Assembly: GCF_900100655.1 (NCBI RefSeq)
Contig: NZ_FNCE01000004.1
Span: 1 to 64,000, forward strand
Direction: 5' to 3'
Length of the DNA: 64,000 nucleotides
Source: Limimonas halophila
Lineage (GTDB): Bacteria; Pseudomonadota; Alphaproteobacteria; Kiloniellales; Rhodovibrionaceae
The position numbers and the translations under genes were made by a program. Below are positions 51,666-61,243 of this stretch, in pieces (within the stretch, counting starts at the first letter, position 1; each line of letters begins with the position of its first letter). The notes under the pieces are model-generated. The model saw only the letters and a list, made by a program, of their open reading frames with translations. It searched no databases and was not told the origin of the DNA.

Positions 51666-52333
51666 GGCACCCGCAGGATGTAGCCGACGCCGCGGACCGT
51701 GGCGAGGCTCACGCGCTCGCCCGCCGGGCGGAGCTGGCGGCGCAGCCGCGACACGGCCGCTTCCAGCGCGTTCGGCGTCACCGCTTCGTCGAAGCTGTAG
51801 AGGGTATCCTGCAGCGTTTCCCGCGTAACCACCTGGCCGTGGTTGCGCATCAGCACTTCCAAGAGCGCGCTCTCGCGGCGGCCCAGGTCCAGATGCGCGC
51901 CGTCGAGGTAGGCTTCGCGCGCGGCCGTGTCGAACTGGATCGGGCCGAGGGTCATCACCGTGCCCAGGGCGGCGCTCGGCCGGCGGAGCAGCGCGCGGCA
52001 CCGGGCCTTCAATTCGTCCAGGGCGAACGGTTTCACGAGGTAGTCGTCGGCGCCCGCATCCAGCCCGGCGACGCGATCGGACAGCTGGCCGCGCGCCGTG
52101 AGCACCAGCACGGGCGTGGTGTCTTGGCGGTGGCGCAGGGCGCGCAGCAGCTCCAGGCCGTCGCGGTCGGCAAGCGTCAGATCGAGGACGAGCAGATCGT
52201 AGGCCGCGACGTCCAGCAGATCCCGCGCTTCGCCCACACCGGCCGCCGTGTCCACGGCGTAGCCGTCGTGGCGCAGGCCATCGGTCACGAGGTCGGCGAC
52301 CCCCGGATCGTCCTCGACCACCAGGATGCGCAT
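51662..52333 (-). CDS. OmpR-family response regulator
   Basis: A 223-residue response regulator. Receiver domain (residues 1-115): acidic pocket VEDDPG, phospho-acceptor in DLLVLDLTLADRDGLELLRA (Asp near residue 51), and Lys in DDYLVKPFALDELKAR. The C-terminal winged helix (about residues 125-220) has RRESALLEVLMRNHGQVVTR and then NALEAAVSRLRRQLRPAGER. It is of the QseB/PmrA group, and pairs with the histidine kinase that follows. Start at 52333 (MRILVVEDD) follows the family; a 12-residue extension to 52369 is possible. Confidence 0.95.
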   Translation of the reverse strand: MRILVVEDDPGVADLVTDGLRHDGYAVDTAAGVGEARDLLDVAAYDLLVLDLTLADRDGLELLRALRHRQDTTPVLVLTARGQLSDRVAGLDAGADDYLVKPFALDELKARCRALLRRPSAALGTVMTLGPIQFDTAAREAYLDGAHLDLGRRESALLEVLMRNHGQVVTRETLQDTLYSFDEAVTPNALEAAVSRLRRQLRPAGERVSLATVRGVGYILRVP

Positions 52334-52490
52334 GCGGCGTGCGCTCTCATTGGGGACAGCGGGTGCCACGACTGTGTGATGCGTGCGGCGACGTCACAAG
52401 CGATTTGGGCCGGCGCTCACCACGGCCGGCACGCCGGCCCGCGGCGCGACATGATTTTGCGGAACATCGTGGGATGGAAAACGAACAAGG

Positions 52491-52565
52491 TGGTGCCGCG
52501 GGGGAGATTTGAACTCCCGACCCCACCCTTACCAAGGGTGTGCTCTACCACTGAGCTACCGCGGC
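52491..52565 (-). tRNA. tRNA-Thr (anticodon GGT)
   Basis: On the minus strand: acceptor GCCGCGG pairs with CCGCGGC, D-arm GCTCAGTGGTAGAGC, anticodon stem-loop CACCC TTGGTAA GGGTG with anticodon GGT, T-arm GGGAG TTCAAAT CTCCC, and encoded CCA. It reads threonine codons ACC/ACU. It is 157 bp from the response-regulator gene on the same strand. Confidence 0.96.
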
Positions 52566-52765
52566 GACCGCGAAAGTGTGCGGAACCTGACAGGCCGGCG
52601 CCGGCGATGCAAGGGTGCGACCGCCCGGCATCGCGTTGCGGTGTGATGGCTGCGCGCCAGCGCTGCGCGACGGCCCGATCATGGTGCCGTCGGACCCTTG
52701 ATGTCGTCACACGGTGGTCGCGCGCCTGCCTTGACCCGGCCACACGGCGCGATCACGCTTGCACC

Positions 52766-52933
52766 ATGAGCGAAACCGACCATCCGCGCAAGCGCACCGG
52801 CCATCAGCCCGACGGGGGATCGCGGTCCGCCGAATCGGACCGCGAAGCGCGGCTTGCGCGCCGTTTGCGCGACAACCTCAAGAAGCGCAAAGCCCAGCAG
52901 CGCGCCCGGCGTACCACCCAATCCGACGCGTGA
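52766..52933 (+). CDS. Small basic hypothetical protein
   Basis: A 55-residue, strongly basic protein: [20 protein letters not shown] then a helix [23 protein letters not shown]. Short proteins with this LRxNLxRRKAQxRAR end are common in alphaproteobacteria near murA, as here; function unknown (possible nucleic-acid binding). There is no strong ribosome-binding site. It is 43 bp upstream of dcd. Confidence 0.65.
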   Translation: MSETDHPRKRTGHQPDGGSRSAESDREARLARRLRDNLKKRKAQQRARRTTQSDA

Positions 52934-52976
52934 GCCCGCCCGCCGGGCCCACTCCGCATGCACGAGGTCCGCGGCC

Positions 52977-53528
52977 ATGTCCGTCATGCCCGACACCTGG
53001 ATTCGCGAGCGCGCGCAGCGCGACGGCATGATCGAGCCCTTCGCCGAGCACACAAGCGGCGGCGTCATCTCCTACGGGCTGTCGTCCTACGGCTACGACG
53101 GGCGCGTGGGCTCGCGCTTCCACGTCTTCACGAACGTCGACAACGCCATCGTCGACCCCAAGGAATTCTCCCAGAGTTCCTTCGTGGTGCGCGAGGGCGA
53201 TCACTGCATCATTCCGCCCAACTCCTTCATGCTGGCGAGCACGGTGGAGTATTTCCGCATCCCGCGGGACACGATGGTGGTGTGCCTGGGCAAGTCGACC
53301 TACGCGCGCTGCGGCATCATCGTGAACGTCACCCCGCTGGAGCCCGAGTGGGAGGGCCACGTCACGCTGGAGTTCTCCAACACCACGCCGCTGCCGGCGA
53401 AGGTCTACGCCAACGAGGGCGTGTGCCAGTTCCTCTTCCTGCAGGGCGCGGACCAGCCGGAGACCTCCTACGCCGACCGCAGCGGCAAGTACATGGGCCA
53501 GCAGGGCGTGACCCTGCCGCGCCTGTAA
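52977..53528 (+). CDS. dcd: dCTP deaminase
   Basis: A 183-residue dCTP deaminase that makes dUTP for thymidylate synthesis. Motifs: [20 protein letters not shown] then YGYDGRV near residue 40, catalytic [20 protein letters not shown] near residue 108, and [35 protein letters not shown] closes the protein, matching the family's C-terminus. The ATG at 52977 has GAGG upstream; a second in-frame ATG three codons later is possible. It is 17 bp before murA. Confidence 0.96.
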   Translation: MSVMPDTWIRERAQRDGMIEPFAEHTSGGVISYGLSSYGYDGRVGSRFHVFTNVDNAIVDPKEFSQSSFVVREGDHCIIPPNSFMLASTVEYFRIPRDTMVVCLGKSTYARCGIIVNVTPLEPEWEGHVTLEFSNTTPLPAKVYANEGVCQFLFLQGADQPETSYADRSGKYMGQQGVTLPRL

Positions 53529-53545
53529 CGGCCGGACGGCGCGCG

Positions 53546-54817
53546 ATGGAGCGGATTTGCATCCAGGGCGGCCGGGCGCTGGCGGGGCGCATCCCCATCA
53601 GCGGTGCCAAGAACGCGGCGCTGCCGCTCATGGCGGCCTCGCTGCTGACGGACGACCCGCTGCATCTGTCGAACCTGCCCGACACCCTCGCCGACATCAC
53701 CACGCTCGCCACGGTGCTGGAGCACCACGGCGTGCGCACGCGTCGCACCGGCCCCGGCGCGATGACGCTCCAGGCCGGCCGCATCGAGAACGCGCGCGCG
53801 GATTACGACCTCGTCCGCCGCATGCGCGCCAGCGTGCTCGTGCTGGGGCCGCTGCTGGCGCGCCAGGGCTACGCCGAGGTGTCGATGCCCGGCGGCTGCG
53901 CCATCGGCACGCGTCCCGTGGACCTGCACCTGCGCGGGCTGGAGGCGCTGGGCGCGACGATCGAGCTGCGCGAGGGCTACATCGTGGCGCGCGCGCCCCG
54001 GGGGTTGACGGGCGGGGAGGTGGTCTTCCCGCACGTTTCCGTGGGCGCGACGGAGAACGTGCTCATGGCGGCGGCGCTGGCGCGCGGGACGACGCGGCTG
54101 GTGGGCGCCGCGCGCGAGCCCGAGGTGTGCGATCTGGCGCACTGCCTCATGGCCATGGGCGCGGAGATCGAGGGAATCGGCACCGACGTGCTCACGGTCC
54201 ACGGCGCGCGCGAGCTGTCGGGGGCCAGCCACGCCGTCATTCCCGACCGCATCGAGGCCGGCACCTACGCCATGGCCGCCGGGATCACGGGCGGCGAGCT
54301 GGAGCTGATCGGCGCGCGCGCCGCCGACCTGCCCGGCGTGCTGGACAAGCTGGCCGAGGTGGGCGTCGAGGTCACGGCCAATGGCGACGGGCTGCGGGCG
54401 CGCGGGCAGGGCGGCACGCCGGCGGCGGCGAACGTCACCACGGAGCCCTATCCGGGCTTCCCCACGGACCTCCAGGCGCAGTTCATGGCGCTGATGACCC
54501 TGGCGCGCGGGGAGTCCGTCATCACCGAGACGATCTTCGAGAACCGCTTCCTGCACGTCTGCGAGCTGGAGCGCATGGGCGCCGACATCCGCGTCGAGGG
54601 CGGCACGGCCGTGGTGCACGGCCGCGACCACCTGGACGGCGCGCCGGTGATGGCCAGCGACCTGCGCGCCAGCGCCGGCCTCGTCCTTGCGGGGTTGGCC
54701 GCGCGGGGCGAAACCGTGCTCCATCGCGTGTACCATCTGGACCGGGGCTACGAACGCCTGGTGGACAAGCTCGCGGCGTGCGGCGCCGCCATCACCCGCG
54801 AGCCCGACGACGGGTAG
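53546..54817 (+). CDS. murA: UDP-N-acetylglucosamine 1-carboxyvinyltransferase
   Basis: A 423-residue MurA, catalysing the first committed step of peptidoglycan synthesis (phosphoenolpyruvate to UDP-GlcNAc). N-terminal [20 protein letters not shown] then [12 protein letters not shown]; the PEP-reactive, fosfomycin-target cysteine is in [15 protein letters not shown] (about residue 116); [20 protein letters not shown] and [20 protein letters not shown] follow. Length is normal. It is followed 7 bp later by DUF2948, a conserved alphaproteobacterial order. Confidence 0.98.
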   Translation: MERICIQGGRALAGRIPISGAKNAALPLMAASLLTDDPLHLSNLPDTLADITTLATVLEHHGVRTRRTGPGAMTLQAGRIENARADYDLVRRMRASVLVLGPLLARQGYAEVSMPGGCAIGTRPVDLHLRGLEALGATIELREGYIVARAPRGLTGGEVVFPHVSVGATENVLMAAALARGTTRLVGAAREPEVCDLAHCLMAMGAEIEGIGTDVLTVHGARELSGASHAVIPDRIEAGTYAMAAGITGGELELIGARAADLPGVLDKLAEVGVEVTANGDGLRARGQGGTPAAANVTTEPYPGFPTDLQAQFMALMTLARGESVITETIFENRFLHVCELERMGADIRVEGGTAVVHGRDHLDGAPVMASDLRASAGLVLAGLAARGETVLHRVYHLDRGYERLVDKLAACGAAITREPDDG

Positions 54818-54824
54818 GCACACG

Positions 54825-55388
54825 ATGAGCGACACATCCGCGGACCGGCCGCTCAAGCTTCGCGCGCGCGACACCGAGGACTACCGCGTGCTCTCGGCGG
54901 TGCTGCAGGACGCCCTGGTGCCCGTGCGGGACATGGACCAGCTCCCGCGCGAGCGGCGCTTCGTCATGGTGGTCAACCGCTTCCGCTGGGAGGCGCGGGC
55001 GCCGCTGGAGGACCTGCCGGACCTGCCGCGCCAGGAGCCGCCCGAGGCCGCGGACGATGCCGGCGACGACGCGCGCTTCGAGGACGCGCCGCTGTACCAG
55101 CGCGTCCACGCGGGCGTGGCCTTCGACCGCGTGCGCAGCGTCGCCTTCCGCGGCTTTTCGCGTCAGGAGGGCGAGCGCGTGCTCGAATTGCTCGCGGTGC
55201 TGCCGGACGCCGAGGGCGTCACCCTGGCCTTCGCCGAGGATGCCGCGGTGCGCTTGCAGGGAGCGGGCATCGTCTGCCATCTGGAAGACCTCGGCGAGCC
55301 GTGGCCCACGCGTTGGCGTCCGGACCACTCGCAGGCGGCCGGCGAGGCGGATGCGCCCGCCCATACGGGGCACGAGCCCTCGTCGTGA
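54825..55388 (+). CDS. DUF2948 family protein
   Basis: A 187-residue soluble protein: [20 protein letters not shown] then [20 protein letters not shown], then NRFRWE. A C-terminal ending in [20 protein letters not shown] also matches DUF2948, found next to murA and hisD in alphaproteobacteria. Function unknown. The Asp/Glu-rich insertion (residues about 68-88) is not conserved-looking. 7 bp from murA. Confidence 0.9.
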   Translation: MSDTSADRPLKLRARDTEDYRVLSAVLQDALVPVRDMDQLPRERRFVMVVNRFRWEARAPLEDLPDLPRQEPPEAADDAGDDARFEDAPLYQRVHAGVAFDRVRSVAFRGFSRQEGERVLELLAVLPDAEGVTLAFAEDAAVRLQGAGIVCHLEDLGEPWPTRWRPDHSQAAGEADAPAHTGHEPSS

Positions 55389-55470
55389 CGCGCTGCGCCC
55401 GGAGCGCGGCGGCGCCGACCCCGAAACCGACCCCGAAACCGACAGCGACAACGGCGGACACGCGCACGCG

Positions 55471-56166
55471 GTGACCCAGACACAGGCGACAACCACCGAC
55501 CAAGCGGCGGCCAACGAAAAGCTGGTCCTCGCCCTGCCCAAGGGACGCATCCTGGACGAGCTGGCCCCCATGCTCGACCACGCGGGCATCGAGCCGGAGG
55601 CGGCCTTCTCGGACGATGACTCGCGTCAGCTGCGCTTCACCACGAACCACCCGGAGTTGGACATCATCCGGGTGCGCAGCTTCGACGTCGCCACCTTCGT
55701 CGCCTTCGGCGCGGCGCACCTGGGCGTGGCGGGCAACGACGTCATCATGGAGTTCGACTACCCCGAGCTCTACGCGCCCGTGGACCTGGGCATCGGGCAC
55801 TGCCGCATGGCGGTGGCGCAGCCGCGCGAGCTGGTAAAGGACGACGACCCCGCGCGCTGGAGCCACGTGCGCATCGCCACCAAGTATCCGAACATCACCA
55901 AGCAGCACTTCGCCGCGCGCGGCGTGCAGGCGGAGACGGTGAAGCTGAACGGGGCGATGGAGCTGGCGCCCAGCCTGGGATTGTGCCGGCGCATCGTGGA
56001 CCTCGTCTCCTCGGGCAAGACGCTCAAGGCCAACGACCTTGTCGAGGTGGAGCACATCGCCAACGTCACCTCACGCCTGATCGCCAACCGCGCCGCGCTG
56101 AAGACGCGGCCGCACGCGCTCGGCGACTGGATCGAGCGTTTCCGGGAGGCCGCCGATGCCGCATGA
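55471..56166 (+). CDS. hisG: ATP phosphoribosyltransferase, short form
   Basis: A 231-residue HisG, joining ATP to PRPP in the first step of histidine synthesis. Core motifs: [18 protein letters not shown] near residue 20, [20 protein letters not shown] then AGNDVI, and the PRPP loop [30 protein letters not shown] is also conserved. It is the short form lacking the C-terminal regulatory domain, so it should need HisZ, which is not in the window. The start is uncertain: GTG at 55471 lacks a clear site. It overlaps hisD by 11 bp. Confidence 0.93.
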   Translation: MTQTQATTTDQAAANEKLVLALPKGRILDELAPMLDHAGIEPEAAFSDDDSRQLRFTTNHPELDIIRVRSFDVATFVAFGAAHLGVAGNDVIMEFDYPELYAPVDLGIGHCRMAVAQPRELVKDDDPARWSHVRIATKYPNITKQHFAARGVQAETVKLNGAMELAPSLGLCRRIVDLVSSGKTLKANDLVEVEHIANVTSRLIANRAALKTRPHALGDWIERFREAADAA

Positions 56167-57457
56167 GCTGGACGCCCGCCGCGAGGGCTTCGAGCGGCAG
56201 TTCGCCGATTTCCTGACCGCGCGCCGCGAGGCCGCGGCCCAGGTGGACGACCGCGTCGCCGAGATCCTGCGCGCCGTGGAGGCGCGCGGGGACGGGGCGG
56301 TGCTCGAGTTCACCGAACTGCTGGACGATCACCGCATGACCCCGGCGGGCATGCTGGTGAGCCGCGACGAGCAGCAGACGGCGCTGGAGCGCATCGATCC
56401 CGAGACGCTGGACGCGCTGCGGCTCGCGCGCGATCGCATCCACGCTTTCCACGCCCGCCAGCTTCCCGAGGACCTGGATTATACCGACGATCAGGGCGTG
56501 CGCATGGGCCACGTCTGGCGGCCGGTTCAGGGCGTGGGGCTGTACGTGCCCGGCGGCACGGCGGCCTATCCCTCCTCGGTGCTGATGAACGCCGTGCCGG
56601 CCAAGGTCGCGGGCGTCGAGCGGCTGGTGATGACGGTGCCCGCGCCCGGCGGCTACGTGAACCCGCTGGCGCTCGCCGCCGCGTACATCGCGGGCGTGGA
56701 CGAGGTCTACCGCATCGGCGGCGCGCAGGCCGTGGGCGCGCTGGCCTACGGCACGGAGACGATCGCGCCGGTGGACAAGATCGTCGGCCCCGGCAACGCC
56801 TACGTCGCCAGCGCCAAGCGCCAGGTCTTCGGCCGCGTCGGCATCGACATGATCGCCGGGCCGTCGGAGGTGCTGGTGGTCGCGGACGGGGACAACGATC
56901 CCACCATCGTCGCCGCCGACCTGCTGGCGCAGAGCGAGCACGACACGGCCGCCCAGGCCATCCTCGTCACCGACGACGGCGACTTCGCCGAGGCCGTGAA
57001 GCGCTCGGTGGACCGCCACCTGCAGCAGTTGCCGCGCAGCGAGATCGCCGCCCAGAGCTGGCGCGACCACGGCGCGGTCATCCGCGTCGCCGATTTGGCG
57101 GACGCGCCCGCGCTGGTGGACCGCGTGGCGCCGGAGCACCTGGAGCTGGCGGTCGCCGACCCCGACGCCATGACCGCGCGGATCCGCAACGCCGGCGCCA
57201 TCTTCCTGGGCCGCCACACGCCCGAGGTCGTGGGCGACTACGTCGGCGGGCCCAACCACGTGCTGCCCACCGGGCGCAGCGCGCGCTTCTCCTCCGGCCT
57301 GTCGGTGCTGGACTTCATGAAGCGCTCCTCGATCCTGGAGGTGCCCCCGGCGGGCCTTCAAAAGATCGGCCCGGCGGCTGTTACCCTGGCCCGCGCGGAA
57401 GGGCTGGACGCGCACGCGCTGTCGGTGAGCCTCAGGCTGAACCAAGGAGAGCGGTGA
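56156..57457 (+). CDS. hisD: Histidinol dehydrogenase
   Basis: A 433-residue HisD that oxidises L-histidinol to histidine in two NAD-linked steps. Zinc and substrate motifs: [20 protein letters not shown] then PAKVAGV near residue 125, and [20 protein letters not shown] near residue 205. [27 protein letters not shown]-like [19 protein letters not shown], and [10 protein letters not shown] near residue 325 carry the catalytic Glu/His. Length is normal. It starts inside hisG, 11 bp before its end. Confidence 0.98.
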   Translation: MPHELDARREGFERQFADFLTARREAAAQVDDRVAEILRAVEARGDGAVLEFTELLDDHRMTPAGMLVSRDEQQTALERIDPETLDALRLARDRIHAFHARQLPEDLDYTDDQGVRMGHVWRPVQGVGLYVPGGTAAYPSSVLMNAVPAKVAGVERLVMTVPAPGGYVNPLALAAAYIAGVDEVYRIGGAQAVGALAYGTETIAPVDKIVGPGNAYVASAKRQVFGRVGIDMIAGPSEVLVVADGDNDPTIVAADLLAQSEHDTAAQAILVTDDGDFAEAVKRSVDRHLQQLPRSEIAAQSWRDHGAVIRVADLADAPALVDRVAPEHLELAVADPDAMTARIRNAGAIFLGRHTPEVVGDYVGGPNHVLPTGRSARFSSGLSVLDFMKRSSILEVPPAGLQKIGPAAVTLARAEGLDAHALSVSLRLNQGER

Positions 57458-57461
57458 CGGT

Positions 57462-57983
57462 GTGAGCGGTGAACCCGAAAACCCCGGGGGGGCCGATCCC
57501 GGCGGCGACACGACCGCCAACTACATCGCGCAGGTGACGCTCGACGAGCGCACCGTCGTGCGGCGCAGTCGTGATGTCGAGCACGAGCGCCAGATCGCGA
57601 TTCACGACCTTTTGAACGACAACCGCTTCCGCCCCTACGGCGAGCTGGCGCCGGGGCCGTACAGCCTGAACCTCCGGCTTGAAGAAAGCCGGATGATCCT
57701 GGACATCCACAGCGGCGAAGGCGCGTATCAGGACTCCATTACCGTCGGCCTCTCCCCGTTCCGCCGGATCATCAAGGACTATTTCACCGTCTGCGAGAGC
57801 TATTACGAGGCTATCCGCACGGCCAGCCCCTCCCAGATCGAAGCCATCGACATGGGCCGCCGCGGTCTGCACAACGAGGGCTCGGAACTGCTGCAACAGC
57901 GGCTCTCCAGCAAGGCCGACGTGGATTTCGACACCGCGCGGCGGCTGTTCACGCTCCTCTGCGTGCTCCACATCCGGGGCTAG
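57462..57983 (+). CDS. UPF0262 family protein
   Basis: A 173-residue conserved alphaproteobacterial protein. YIAQVTLDERTVVRRSRDVE then HERQIAIHDLLNDNRFRP near residue 20, DSITVGLSPFRRIIKDYFTV near residue 90, and QIEAIDMGRRGLHNEGSELL then the C-terminal RRLFTLLCVLHIRG. Function unknown. Its invariant place between hisD and the phosphatase-like gene is seen across the class. GTG start at 57462, 4 bp after hisD; AAGGAGAG lies upstream. Confidence 0.95.
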   Translation: MSGEPENPGGADPGGDTTANYIAQVTLDERTVVRRSRDVEHERQIAIHDLLNDNRFRPYGELAPGPYSLNLRLEESRMILDIHSGEGAYQDSITVGLSPFRRIIKDYFTVCESYYEAIRTASPSQIEAIDMGRRGLHNEGSELLQQRLSSKADVDFDTARRLFTLLCVLHIRG

Positions 57984-57991
57984 ACCGGGCC

Positions 57992-58435
57992 ATGCGCGAC
58001 CTCCCGGACAGCGTGCTGTTCGCCTGCACGCAGAACGCCGTGCGCTCGCCCATGGCGGAGAGCATGCTCAAGTACCTGGCGGGCAGCGAGATCTACGTCG
58101 ACTCCGTCGGGCTGCGGGCCGGCGAGATCGACCCCTTCGTCGTCGAGGTCATGGGGGAGGTGGGAATCGACCTCTCCAAGCACTGCTCCAAGACCTTCGA
58201 CCAGCTGGAGAACAGCTTCTTCGACCTGGTGATTTCGCTCTCTCCCGAAGCCCAGCACCGCGCGGTGGAGATGACGCGCACGATGGCCTGCGAGGTGGAA
58301 TTCTGGCGCACGCTCGACCCCACCGTGGTGGAGGGCAGCCGCGCCATGCGGGTGGACATCTACCGCCAGGTGCGCGATTCCCTGTTCCAGCGGATCAAGG
58401 GCCGCTTCGATCTCACGCTGAAGGCCGGCTCGTGA
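57992..58435 (+). CDS. Low-molecular-weight phosphotyrosine phosphatase / arsenate reductase-like protein
   Basis: A 147-residue LMW-PTP fold protein. The P-loop CTQNAVRSPMAE (C-X5-R) starts at about residue 12, and a DPTVVEG region near residue 109 could supply the general acid. The family covers tyrosine phosphatases and thioredoxin-linked arsenate reductases; the single Cys pair needed for the latter is not obvious (C-T-Q and KHCSK, near residue 64). It is the gene normally upstream of infA in this class. 8 bp from UPF0262. Confidence 0.9.
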   Translation: MRDLPDSVLFACTQNAVRSPMAESMLKYLAGSEIYVDSVGLRAGEIDPFVVEVMGEVGIDLSKHCSKTFDQLENSFFDLVISLSPEAQHRAVEMTRTMACEVEFWRTLDPTVVEGSRAMRVDIYRQVRDSLFQRIKGRFDLTLKAGS

Positions 58436-58591
58436 CCGCGCCGGGTTCGCGTGCGGTGCGCTTGGACGGGGCCGGGTGAGTCGGTATGCTCCGCGCGCCG
58501 CGGGTCCGTGGGACCGGCGCGGCGGCGCGCGTTCGCTTCACCGCGCACCAGTGTTGCACCGGACGAGGACGAAAGGAACGGCTGGAGCCGC

Positions 58592-58810
58592 ATGGCAAAA
58601 GAAGATCTTATCGAGTTCCAGGGCACCGTGAGAGAGCTTCTGCCCAACGCGATGTTCCGCGTGGAACTGGACAACGGTCACGAGGTGCTGGCCCACACCT
58701 CGGGCAAGATGCGCAAGAACCGCATCCGCGTGCTCGCGGGCGACCGCGTGAACGTGGAGATGACCCCCTACGACCTGAGCAAGGGCCGCATCACCTTCCG
58801 GTACAAGTAA
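58592..58810 (+). CDS. infA: Translation initiation factor IF-1
   Basis: A 72-residue IF-1, a single OB-fold protein binding the ribosomal A site during initiation. The whole protein is canonical: [20 protein letters not shown] then [40 protein letters not shown] and [12 protein letters not shown]. The 156-bp gap before it could hold its promoter. It is followed 11 bp later by maf. Confidence 0.99.
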   Translation: MAKEDLIEFQGTVRELLPNAMFRVELDNGHEVLAHTSGKMRKNRIRVLAGDRVNVEMTPYDLSKGRITFRYK

Positions 58811-58821
58811 GCGGGGGCGGC

Positions 58822-59424
58822 GTGACGGCGCCCGATTGTGCGAGCGAGCGTCCGCCGCTGGTGCTGGCGTCGGCCTCGCCCCGGCGGCTCGAACTCATGC
58901 GCCAGGTGGCGCTGGCGCCCGACCGCATCGACCCCGCCAGCCTGGACGAAACCCCCGCGCGCGGCGAGTTGCCCAATGCCTACGCCGCCCGCGTCGCGGC
59001 GGAGAAGGCCGAGGCGGTGGCGGCGCGCCATCCCGACGCGTTCGTCGTCGCCTGCGATACCGTCGTGGCTGCGGGCCGGCGCATCCTGCCCAAGCCCGAA
59101 ACGCGCGAGCAGGCGCATTCGTGTCTGCGGCTGCTGTCCGGCGGGCGGCACAGGGTCTATGGCGGGCTGACCGTGCGCGCGCCCGGCGGTCGTACGGCGC
59201 ACCGGCTGGTGACGACGCGCGTCAAGATGAAGCGCCTGCACCCCGACGACATCCGATCGTATCTCGACAGCGGCGAGTGGGACGGTAAGGCTGGCGGCTA
59301 CGCCATCCAGGGCCGCGCGGGCGCGTTCATTCCCTGGGTGAACGGCTCCTACCCGGCCGTCGTGGGCCTGCCCGTGTGCGAGACGGTGCAGCTGCTCGCG
59401 GGGCTGGGGTATCCGGTGCGATGA
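58822..59424 (+). CDS. maf: Maf-type nucleotide pyrophosphatase
   Basis: A 200-residue Maf protein that hydrolyses non-canonical or pyrimidine nucleoside triphosphates. LVLASASPRRLELMRQV near residue 16, CDTVVAAGRRILPKPETREQ near residue 74, SGGRHRVYGGLTVRA, and the C-terminal GKAGGYAIQGRAGAFIPWVN then GSYPAVVGLPVCE are signatures. The GTG at 58822 is preferred: the longer open frame runs into infA. Its stop overlaps the next gene by 4 bp. Confidence 0.95.
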   Translation: MTAPDCASERPPLVLASASPRRLELMRQVALAPDRIDPASLDETPARGELPNAYAARVAAEKAEAVAARHPDAFVVACDTVVAAGRRILPKPETREQAHSCLRLLSGGRHRVYGGLTVRAPGGRTAHRLVTTRVKMKRLHPDDIRSYLDSGEWDGKAGGYAIQGRAGAFIPWVNGSYPAVVGLPVCETVQLLAGLGYPVR

Positions 59425-60557
59425 CGCGCGCGCTGGTCGGGCTGGGCGCGGTGGAAACGCGCCTGCTGGTGCTGGACGGCGACGACGAACCGCTCGACGC
59501 CCACATCGACCGCCCGGACGCGCCGCCGGTCGCCGGGTCACGCGCCGTGGGCCGCGTGCTGGAGGTCGACCGCGGGCTGGACGCCCTCTTCGTCGAGATC
59601 GGCCTCGACCGGCCGGGGCTGTTGCCGCGCAAGGCGGGGCGGGATCTGGGCGCGGGCGACCCCGTTCCCGTGGAGATCACGCGTGCGCCGCCGCCGGGGA
59701 AGGGGGCGCGGCTGGCGCGGGCGGACGGCGACACCGCCGGCGACGGGCCGGTGCCCCGCTGGCTGGCGCAGCGTGACATCGTCGCCGACATTCTCCGCGA
59801 CACGGACCCGGCGACGATCGCCGTCGAGGGCAGCGGGGGGCTCGCCGCCCTGCGCCGGCGCGTGCCCGAGCTGGCGGACCGCATGGCCGCGCACACGGGC
59901 GCCGTGCCGCTGTTCGAATCGGCCGGCGTGGACGGGGTTTTCAACGACTTGCTGGCCCCCGACGTGCCGGTGCCGGGCGGGGGCGCGCTGCGCATCGAGC
60001 CCGTGACCAGCCTGACCGCGATCGACGTGGACACGGGCGGGCGCGAAGCGCTCGACGCCAGTGTGGCGGCGGCGGCCGAGGTGGCGCGGCAGATTCGCCT
60101 GCGCGCGCTGGCGGGGCTGAACGTCGTCGATTTCCCCACGATCGAACAGCGCGAGCAGCGCCGGCGCGTGACCGACACCCTCACCGAAGCCCTGGCGAGC
60201 GACCGCGTCCACACCGATATCTCGGCCATGCGGGCCTCGGGCCTGGTGGAGTTGACGCGCCAGCGCGAGCGCGCGCCGCTGCACGAGGTGCTCGGGGAAC
60301 GCTGCGGCGTCGACGGCGGCGGCTGGCTGCCGCGTGCGAGCACCGTCGCGCTCGACGGGCTGCGGGCGCTGGAGCGGGCGGCGCGGGCCACCCCGGCCGG
60401 GACACCGCGAATCGCGGCCGCGCCCGAGGTGGTGGCCGCGCTCACGGGCGCGCTGGCGTCGGCGCGGGCCGACACCGAGGCGCGGCTGGGGCGCGCCATC
60501 GCGCTCGCCGAGGAGCCGGCGCGCGCCCGCGACGACGTGGACGCGCGCATGACCTGA
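59421..60557 (+). CDS. RNase E/G family protein, short
   Basis: A 378-residue member of the RNase E/G family. An S1-like part (about residues 35-90: VGRVLEVDRGLDALFVEIGL then DRPGLLPRK). The catalytic core keeps both metal-binding aspartates: LTAIDVDTGGR near residue 215 and LNVVDFPTIEQREQRRRV near residue 250. It lacks the CPxC zinc-link of RNase E/G (only LGERCGVDGGG is there) and the C-terminal scaffold, so it may be monomeric or dimerise otherwise. It is coupled to maf (ATGA). This short form is common in alphaproteobacteria at this locus. Confidence 0.9.
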   Translation: MTRALVGLGAVETRLLVLDGDDEPLDAHIDRPDAPPVAGSRAVGRVLEVDRGLDALFVEIGLDRPGLLPRKAGRDLGAGDPVPVEITRAPPPGKGARLARADGDTAGDGPVPRWLAQRDIVADILRDTDPATIAVEGSGGLAALRRRVPELADRMAAHTGAVPLFESAGVDGVFNDLLAPDVPVPGGGALRIEPVTSLTAIDVDTGGREALDASVAAAAEVARQIRLRALAGLNVVDFPTIEQREQRRRVTDTLTEALASDRVHTDISAMRASGLVELTRQRERAPLHEVLGERCGVDGGGWLPRASTVALDGLRALERAARATPAGTPRIAAAPEVVAALTGALASARADTEARLGRAIALAEEPARARDDVDARMT

Positions 60558-60590
60558 CGTCGCGCGGACAGCCGACGAGGACGAGACGCC

Positions 60591-60779
60591 ATGACCGATC
60601 CCCCCGATACGCGCCGCTGCCCCGAATGCGGGCGCCCCGCGTCCGCCAAGCACGCGCCCTTCTGCTGCAAGCGTTGCGCCGACCTCGACCTCGGCCGCTG
60701 GTTGGACGGCGGCTACCGTATCCCAACGGGCGAACCCGCCCCGACGGCGGCGCACGGCGAGGACGACGGCGAGGGGTGA
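60591..60779 (+). CDS. yacG: Zinc-binding protein YacG
   Basis: A 62-residue YacG with one zinc site: [20 protein letters not shown] (C-X2-C, then CC-X2-C), then [16 protein letters not shown]. In E. coli YacG binds and inhibits DNA gyrase. The acidic tail (GEDDGEG) is not conserved. AGGACGAG lies upstream of the ATG. It is 33 bp after the RNase-family gene. Confidence 0.95.
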   Translation: MTDPPDTRRCPECGRPASAKHAPFCCKRCADLDLGRWLDGGYRIPTGEPAPTAAHGEDDGEG

Positions 60780-60903
60780 CGGCGGCTGGCCGGTGGGGTG
60801 GTAAGCGCCTGAGGCGCAGCCCACATCGGGGCTGGACAGGCCCGGGACGCATCGTTACAAACCGGGCTTCGCAAGGGGCGGACGATCCCTTGCCACCACC
60901 GGT

Positions 60904-60979
60904 GCCCAGGTAGCTCAGGTGGTAGAGCATACGATTGAAAATCGTAGTGTCGGAGGTTCGAATCCTTCCCTGGGCACCA
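60904..60979 (+). tRNA. tRNA-Phe (anticodon GAA)
   Basis: Acceptor GCCCAGG with CCTGGGC, D-arm GCTCAGGTGGTAGAGC, anticodon arm ACGAT TGAAAAT CGT-type with GAA at the loop centre, T-arm GGAGG TTCGAAT CCTTC, and encoded CCA at 60977-60979. A terminator follows at 60988. Confidence 0.97.
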
Positions 60980-60987
60980 TCCCGTCA

Positions 60988-61022
60988 GGGGGCTCGCGGA
61001 AAGCCGCGAGCCCCCTGTTTTC
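60988..61022 (+). terminator. Rho-independent terminator after tRNA-Phe
   Basis: A perfect 12-bp stem GGGGGCTCGCGG, loop AAAG, CCGCGAGCCCCC, then TGTTTTCGTT. A canonical intrinsic terminator 8 bp after the tRNA. Confidence 0.9.
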
Positions 61023-61243
61023 GTTCGTAGCCGTTGTTTTCGGTCCGGTCCCGGGTTTCGGCGGATTCCCGGCGCAGGCCCTTTGCCGTGACCAGTGTTA
61101 ACAAAAATCCCGACACGCCATTGCCCACGTTCGGTTGATCCGATGAAAGTTGGATCGGAAGAGGTGACAGCACTGCGAACGAAGCTTAAATACTCCCGCG
61201 AAACAGCTAGACCATTCGAACGATCAACCGGGACGGCGGCGCA

